Shown here in pieces: positions 57,092 to 64,000 of a stretch of DNA of 64,000 bases (its first letter is position 1; each line of letters begins with the position of its first letter). Below the pieces are notes generated by a model. That model saw nothing but the letters and a program-made list of their open reading frames with translations. It searched no databases and was not told the origin of the DNA. A program made the position numbers and the translations under genes. Origin of the DNA: Tubulanus polymorphus (taxonomy: Eukaryota > Nemertea > Palaeonemertea > Tubulaniformes > Tubulanidae); contig NC_134030.1 in the NCBI RefSeq assembly GCF_964204645.1, forward strand, positions 9,918,278 through 9,982,277. Reading direction: 5' to 3'.

Positions 57092-57874
57092 AGGCTGGCT
57101 TATGTCGACAAGCAACGCGACGCCTACCGACGCAACTGGGTTTATCGCCGATTAGCGGCCTACGAGAGGCCGCCAGTTGCTCCTCAATCGGTTCGACATA
57201 AGCCGGCTTGTGACGGCAACGCGACGCCTACCGACTCGTCGCAAGCCGTATCCGGCTAGTTGCCCATGTTCTACTCCGGCCTACGGTAGGCGGGCAGTTG
57301 CTTTCGATCGCAGCCGACATCAGCTCATCTGCGACGTGACGGAACTGAGCGCAGGGGTTCCAGCCAATGAGAGACCGCATATACATAGTACAAATTATCA
57401 CCGCTAGTTAGCGTCATTCGTAATTAATCATGAACTTTCAAATTCAAGTAGTTCAAAACGTAAACCAAACCTTCAGCACGGCAGAGGACTGGACCGAAGA
57501 TCTAGAAACGAAATTGGTAGAATTATGGTGTGAGCGGCCATCTTTATAGATGTCGCTAGCACGTTGTATTCAAAACAGAATCAGAAAGATCAAAGTCTTA
57601 AAGAAATAGCTTTTCTAATAGAAGTATATTTCCTAATAATTCAAATTTATTCTCAAAATGCTTATCACGTGACCATTTGAGCCGTTGCAGTTGCTAGTAA
57701 TCGCAACCGACATAAGCAGGGAAGCAACTGGGAGGATCTCATATCATGCTAGTCGGCCTCCGTTGCTGCGAATCGGAGCGCAGTCGACATAAGCTTGGCT
57801 GCGATCGCGGTTGCTCTCAGTTGCGTCGGTAGGAGTCGGTAGGCGTCGCGTTGCTTGTCGACATAAGCCAGCCT
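57092..57874. mobile_element. PIF/Harbinger-like MITE
   Basis: A 40-bp identical inverted terminus starts AGGCTGGCTTATGTCGACAA. TAA flanks both ends (57,089-57,091 and 57,875-57,877), a 3-bp TWA duplication typical of Harbinger elements. The GC-rich interior repeats GCGACGCCTACCGAC and CAGTTGC words. It has no transposase, and the open frame at 57,177-57,407 is probably spurious. Confidence 0.85.
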
Positions 57875-57877
57875 TAA

Positions 57878-59820
57878 AGAGGTCATTGCAAACTAGCCAA
57901 TTAATATTTGTGCCATCGCGTTAACCCCCCGACGTTAAAGCTTATTGAGTCGAACAGATAATTGAAGCTTGAGACTCCTATTTACGGGCCAGAGTAATGG
58001 CTTAGATTTAAGACCAGCCTGAGACCAACTCAGTTCTATACATATAGCCAATCAAACTCATGACTGTGCTATTGGGCCCTGGGATACAAATGATGTCAAT
58101 TCGATGCAGTCAGAATCAGTTTGATTCTAAATCCAAAAAAAAATGCAGTTTAGTAACAGATAGAAAACAGGGGTGCCAGACTTTTAGGTCATTTAAGAGT
58201 AGGGAAAAGCCATAAGTGTGCAGATTATGTGAGGGGCTCTCTGTGGCTTGCTTCACTCCTGGATGATATTCTTACTTAAAGCCCGCGTCTCTGTCATCTG
58301 TGGGGTAGAGGTTATTGGCTCGTTTGTATTGGGTTTTCATGAAATGTTTTATTTTCTTTTTCTGTATCTTTCACATTCTTTGATCGGTGTGCGTACATCA
58401 AGTGGTGTTCATTGTGTATATGTTGTATACACAATTTACTTTATAAGCGTTATTTTCACGTCTATATTTTGACCCTCCTCTTTTCAAGTAGTTGTCAAGT
58501 TCTATAACAGAATCCCTTGTACTGGTTGCACAACCAATGCTCAGACTTCAATCAATAGCGATATTGCATTCTTCTTATTAAGCAAGACCAGGTCGAGGCA
58601 GTCGCTTATTTGCCATGCTAGTAGCAGTTGAAGAAAGTAGGGTGTTCTGAGATATTGAAATCATTTATTTCATCGATTGATTTTCGATTTTTTGATTTTC
58701 AAAATATTCTTCCCCAGTGTGTTGAATAATGCTTCAGTGTGTCTACACTGTGGTGCGGTGTATTGTTAGTTACTAATATTTCTATATGTTTGACATGGGC
58801 TGTCATCATGGAGATAAAAACTAATTACTAATATCAATCCACTGCGATGCGATGTATTTGTGAAGTCCATCACTGATTAATACACTGCACCGCTGTGTAG
58901 ATGCACTGAAAGGGTTGAATTCGATTTTGTATCCTTACAAACTCACCGCACCTACTGTGAACGAAACAGCGGTTTTAGCTGTCTAATACTCGAGCAACTG
59001 GACCCTGTACGTTAGAGATCAAGCTTTTTATCTTCTGAACCCTCACCATGATGAAATACTGCCATATGCCATATTACACGCGAACCAAATGAGATTTCGC
59101 TACAGCCAAAATTGATGACGCACTAGTTTGTTCATTTTTGAGATGTATTTCATGAATGGATGGCCTAATCACAAGCATCACAAGCTTAATCACGCGCAAT
59201 AATTTCAGGGTGAAGGTATAGGCATCGGGAATGTTAAATTCCTTTTAACTGGTTATCAGTTCTACTATGGACGTATAAGCTAGATCGTTAGTTCGTCTAC
59301 GGTTCTACAAATTACTCTTTTTTACTCATTTCTCAACCCATCTTTATCCGTTCAATAACTAAGCAAAGTAAATCAGAGACTTAAAAACAAATTTCGAGGT
59401 ATTTTCCTTGATAACTGAACATGCAAAGTCGAATGGTTATATATTGTTTTTTTTTTTAATTTTGTGTCAGATGACGGTATAAATAATAGGCTGATTGATT
59501 ATTTTTTAACGACATTTCATGTTTGGTTTATATATGTGTATCATGGTATAGAAGTTTAAGTAACTTTATTATGTATGTATGTATGAAATGTAAAAAGAAT
59601 AAATTTATTATTCTAATAAGTGTATTTGTTTATTCACTTATTTTCATGAAAACAACGGCCACCATTTGGCCATCTTGATTCTGATCGGGCTGCAGATGTG
59701 TCTAGACAACACGTATTAACCGGAGTATAAACCAAATATCAAGATGAGCCATCGAAGTGCGTTGAAAACTCCCCAAAAAGCTTGATTCTATCTACTGTTG
59801 TATAGGAATAGACTATAAAT
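57878..59820. other. Gene-poor stretch, no coding signal
   Basis: Contains a CTTAAG-type MITE piece (about 57,990-58,080), AT-rich unique DNA, a segment rich in CACTGCGATG/CACCGCTGTG words (about 58,740-58,920) related to about 61,690-61,800, and a short TATG repeat near 59,570. Nothing protein-like. Confidence 0.45.
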
Positions 59821-59828
59821 TATAATTA

Positions 59829-60107
59829 ATACGGTGGAACCGCATCAAGGAAAGGATCTTCATCTTAATTCGCCGCAGCACCATTCGCAGACGATGTAAC
59901 AAACAAAACACTACAGATGGATGAAAAATGAAAGCAATACAGTGTTGCATCCTCGTTTGAACCGGATACAATCGGATATAACAAAATATAGAATTTCGTC
60001 ACGAGTAAGACTAGTCGATTAATTTCTTACTTGATATAACAGTGAACTATCGGTTATAACGCACAGATCTAGACCGGTGAAGTTCACTGTTTAAAGAGGT
60101 TCCACTG
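59829..60107. mobile_element. pogo-like MITE relic
   Basis: GGTGGAACCGCATCAAGG at the left pairs loosely with AGAGGTTCCACTGTAG at the right. The interior contains GGATATAACAAAATATAG and GGTTATAACGCAC, as in related elements. Confidence 0.5.
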
Positions 60108-60371
60108 TAGATAGACCTTAGTGACTCGGATCAGATGCGCTAAGTAAAAATTCCACCATTCTATGAAGATTAAAAACCATCTTCAGAGCGCTATGCCGTC
60201 AATATCCACACCAGCCAGGTCCGGTGGCACAGTCATAACCTAAAGCCTCACTCAGGGTACCAATGAATCATAGGGTCAACTCATGTCGATCATCTAGGGG
60301 GGACCTGAGTTAGGCTTAAGTCCAGAGGTCCTTTTAATATAAGACTTGTCTTAACTTGTTTGATTGGCTCT

Positions 60372-60564
60372 ACAGCGGAACCTCGTTACAACGAATTTCA
60401 CAGGATCAGAAATATGTTCGTTATAACCGATAGTTTCTTAAAACCAGTATGAAATTTGTTATAACCAGTATGAAATTAATCAGATTGTCTTTTGGGTCGA
60501 AATTCTATATTTGTTATATCTGATGAATCGATGTATCCGAGTTCGTTGTAACGAGGTTCCGCTG
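60372..60564. mobile_element. pogo/Tigger-like MITE, well preserved
   Basis: Inverted ends CAGCGGAACCTCGTTACAAC, flanked by TA on both sides (60,370-60,371 and 60,565-60,566). CAGNGGAACCTCGNTA termini are the Tigger/pogo signature. It is 193 bp, without coding capacity. Confidence 0.8.
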
Positions 60565-60924
60565 TAGAGCCAAGTTGGTCTAGACTGGTCTTTATGTGCG
60601 CTGGGGCCCCTGTACAATGCTCGTCTAGATAATTTGCATTTCGAAATTTCTTTTTGACAGGAATGATAAGATAATGCCAGCATGCAGGAAAAATTACTGA
60701 ACAATGTTCGTTTTGTTTTGATATTCTACACATTTTTAAATTTAATTAGAGGATATTACTCTTTACATAGTATATGATAACAACGAATACATTTTTTACC
60801 ACATTGAATTAAAAACAATACCGTACGTGTATTTTGTGAGAACTCCATTATTAGTAAGCTTACGAAGAGGGCACTCGGCTATAATTCTCAGTTAAATAAT
60901 CGTTAATAAGTGTAATACCACATG

Positions 60925-61229
60925 GGTGGACCCAGACAGGAGCACAAGAAGGGCGTGCTCCGTTGCAATTTTCCCAGGCTCTTTTGAAAATATGGCGGCG
61001 TTATTTTTCTGGGCATTTTTCTCACCCGCAACTAATAAGACGGCAGTAAATGTCCCTCAAGTGCCTAGAAATTGTATGAAAATGCGCTGAAGTTTCCAAA
61101 TTTCGCAGACCCTTGTTTTGGCTGCGTGAATACTTAAATACTTAACTCGCCCCTTTTCAGCGAGTATATATGCCCTTTTTCATTTCTTCGTGCTCCTGTC
61201 GAAGTCTGACCTGGGATCCGCCCCTGTGT
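60925..61229. mobile_element. hAT-like nonautonomous element
   Basis: Left GGGTGGACCCAGACAGGAGC and right GTGCTCCTGTCGAAG... CTGGGATCCGCCCCTG are imperfect inverted ends of the GGGGCGGATCC type. Confidence 0.5.
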
Positions 61230-63927
61230 CGGAGATGATCACCGGATTATGATGATAGACAAACAAAGCAAAAAGTTTAGTCATAGAGCGTGTGCAGTTA
61301 AATACCTATTTCATTTCACATCGAAAAACAAGGCCACAGATGGCCCCCGCATAGCTTCCCCGGCAAAAACCTCCATATAACAATAAAAGATAAAGTTCAT
61401 TAAGTATCCATCCAAAAGAGCTTGTTGGTCCAACACCTACTAGAAACAAATACTGTTAGTTTAGGGCTAGATACCAGTTATCATATTGTCCAAACACGAA
61501 GCCCTATTGAATACACGTCTAATTTATGATAATACAATGCCCATCTCGATATCACACAATCATATTTCAAACGAAACGCAGGTGATTCTCGAGTTGATAC
61601 CCTTTCAGTGGCGACTTAATACCAGAAAGTGCTGGAGATAATTTGAAAGTTTTTGTCAACTCCAGTGTGGAATTACAGGCACACAGCTTTGGTCTGTGGA
61701 TCTACACCGCAGCACAGTGTATCGTTATATATTACCATGGTGCGGTGTACGAGCGAAGCCCATCAGCAGTTTATACACCGTACTGTAGTGTAGACACACT
61801 GAAAGGATTTATTCGATTTATTTTATTTCTTCAATGATTCAGTTTATTCGAAATTCGATTCAGGAGTATTAAATACTTTTTGTGAAATCAGGCCCAAGGC
61901 ATCGGGAACCGGTTTCGTCAAGTTTTATGACACATTCGAAACGGAAGTTGACGAAATAGACGAAAAATCAACTGATTTCGAATTGGTTTGAATCCCAACA
62001 ATGGAGTATTGGGGAACTGGAGCCTGAATAATCGTCCATAAGAGTCCATAATCGAAATTGAAATATGATCCGTAACATAAAAATAAAGACTCAAACATAT
62101 AATACATATGTATGCAGTTTAAATATCGCGATTGCAATCAGAAAATTAATATTTGAGCAATAAACAATAAATTTAAGTAAATCTATGCGTGTAGCAAGAG
62201 TACATACCGGGCAAGACGATAACGACATTTTTGGCACAATATACAAATTTTCACACTTATAATACAAAAAATCAATGGTCGAGGGTCAGACCGGAATTTA
62301 TAAAGTACTATACCGGGTATGTACGAATTCCAGCGATTTAATTATGGATTCTAGGCTGCTCAAACCACGAGGAACAAAGCCTAGAGTGCGCCAAATATAC
62401 CAACAATAGTTACTATAACGCGATTAAGGTCATTAAAATTTCGAACGAAACCGACGCACGTAAAACGTTATTATAGGTACAATATACCTGTGCACATGTA
62501 CATAGAAATAAAACTTTGAAAATAAAGAGAAAACGAGACGCGAGAAATTTTTCCATAAATTTTCTACACAAGATATATAACACGTTGATATAAATATGAA
62601 CACGGGAAAAACCTCCACATTAGAATCAGGCGTAGTTCGAAAGAATTTACATATCCATTCAGATATAACATCAGTGATGCTACTGTTGACGTCTCTTTTC
62701 ACGAGTAATATATTAAAGTCTTCGTGTAGTTATATAATCTTCCAATTTGATTGCGCAGGAACCTCATCTCAACTGACATTTTCGATTGAAATAAGCCAGA
62801 AGTTTCAAATCGGAAATTAAGTACCGGTACAAAAGCCGGAAGTTTGTCATCTGATCACCGTGCTTTCAAGAACTGATCATCAAAGCTTCATCAAACAATG
62901 GTGAATGTCTTCAGAGGATTGGTTTCAAGCCAGAGATAGATATCCGTATTGATTTAGATGTACAACACGGAACCGAATATACAATCTTTTCTTTTTACGC
63001 ACAAGAAACCGACAAAATTGATTCAAATATTCATTTTCGAATTTTCTCTTTTAACGCGGATAAGGAATCAACCAATTTTTTCTGCTAAATTCTCACTTAC
63101 GTACATTTACAAAACGTCCTGTCAAAATTTCATCACAGCCTTAATAACAGTTTTCATATTTCACTATTCCCATATATGATATCGATATATACATTTTTCA
63201 CTCTATATTAATCCCTGTCCTTCACAAGTCTGAAGGCCAAGCCTACTAGATTAAAGAAAACAAAGTCCAAAAACATTAAAATAACCAGTACACAGGCCTA
63301 CCGGTTTACAATAAATACAAGAGGGCAAATTTCGGATTGAAGTTCCAGCTGTACTGTAGCTACAATGAACATAATATACCTGGAAGTATTGACCTGAATT
63401 GATCAATAAAATCGATAAAGTGACTTGAGGGGTCCAGCCTTAGAGAACCACCCTTATCAAAATAAGCAAAGCAGAATCATCTCTCTTCTTCGTCAAAACA
63501 TTGAACCTTGCTTTTGCGGAATTTCCACACGCAACAGTTACATCATTTCTTTGTAACAGTCGAGAAAGTAAGAGAACTTCTTTTCATCTTGTTTTACACC
63601 GATGAATACCTCAATTAGTTAACCCACACAGTTTCAAAATCAATCAAATATTATATCATTCGTAGTTAATCAAACAAATAGTTAAACTAGATCTATTTGG
63701 AATGGTGTTTCCATTAAGCGAGAACTAATGTGATCTTCATCTTTTTCAATTAACGTTTCTGCAGTTTTTTTGTTGTTATTTTTCTAATTAAGAGTATACA
63801 TAGTTCTATACATACATACATACATACATACATATGTAAACTTTTTTATTTCATTACATTAACAACAGGCAATCGAAATCTTGTTCTTCGAATATTGGTT
63901 TTAATTTTTTTGTAGATTCTAAGAATC
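61230..63927. other. Gene-poor stretch, probably containing the 3' UTR of the right-hand minus gene
   Basis: AT-rich, with no conserved coding frame. An (ACAT)n run lies near 63,814-63,835. A minus-strand AATAAA (TTTATT on +, about 63,845) is close to the stop codon of the zinc-finger gene and could be its poly(A) signal. Confidence 0.4.
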
Positions 63928-63999
63928 TTACTGCGTTTTGAAGTGTTCTTCGATGTGTTTATTCAACGCGTCCGGACTGTCGAACAGGCGTTGACACAT
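63928..63999 (-). CDS. C-terminal end of a C2H2 zinc-finger protein (partial)
   Basis: The minus-strand frame entering from the right edge reads MCQRLFDSPDALNKHIEEHF, then KTQ and stop TAA (63,928-63,930). C-x12-H-x3-H is the second half of a classical C2H2 finger. The first Cys would lie just beyond the window, so the visible Met is internal, not a start. Candidates include many zinc-finger proteins with a terminal finger; none is claimed. Confidence 0.6.
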   Translation of the reverse strand: MCQRLFDSPDALNKHIEEHFKTQ

Positions 64000-64000
64000 T

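Noticed and set aside
57177-57407. 76-residue frame as a transposase fragment
   Set aside because: It is contained in a MITE made of GC-rich word repeats and has no domain features.

Overview
The window is nuclear DNA of a bilaterian animal, probably a marine invertebrate; the sequence alone does not fix the phylum. It shows long spliced genes with GT-AG introns, AT-rich introns packed with small inverted-repeat elements, tRNA-derived SINEs, microsatellites and LTR and DNA transposons. No bacterial-style operons or CRISPR arrays are present.

Left part (1-20,400). The window opens inside the last three exons of a ZNF830-like (CCDC16) gene on +. After it comes a gene for a Pro/Tyr-rich protein with a probable beta-trefoil domain (copy A, 2,982-11,329). 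The end of the ZNF830 gene plus the whole trefoil gene was duplicated downstream (15,180-20,370). That gave trefoil copy B (16,719-19,370) and a broken ZNF830 last exon (about 15,264-15,385). Copy A has a 24-bp minisatellite in a 929-bp tandem duplication, a 283-bp (AT)n run and an altered C terminus. Between the copies lie a degenerate BEL/Pao retrotransposon and a PHD-finger relic.

Centre (22,060-33,716). The main find is an apparently intact 11.6-kb Mutator-like (MULE) DNA transposon. It has 44-bp terminal inverted repeats (43/44 identical) and a perfect 9-bp target duplication. Its minus-strand gene can be joined in frame from ten short exons plus one 5.7-kb exon into a protein of at least 2,232 residues. 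In order it holds an SGNH hydrolase, a C2H2-like finger, a SUMO-interaction-like motif, a Ulp1-type cysteine protease, a GATA-type finger, a MULE DDE transposase, a SWIM finger, C2H2 fingers and a PHD finger.

Right part (33,717-55,800). The right target duplication abuts the ATG of STT3B, the catalytic subunit of oligosaccharyltransferase. STT3B can be rebuilt as 17 exons coding 770 residues with all diagnostic motifs. The transposon has therefore separated this housekeeping gene from its original upstream DNA, which should lie left of 22,060. STT3B introns carry foldbacks, MITEs (piggyBac- and pogo-like), SINEs and a CpG-rich low-repeat block at 42,240-42,700.

From 55,800 to 63,900 I see no gene, only mobile debris including a Harbinger-like MITE (57,092-57,874) and a pogo-like MITE (60,372-60,564). 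The last 73 bases are the C-terminal codons of a minus-strand C2H2 zinc-finger gene running out of the window.
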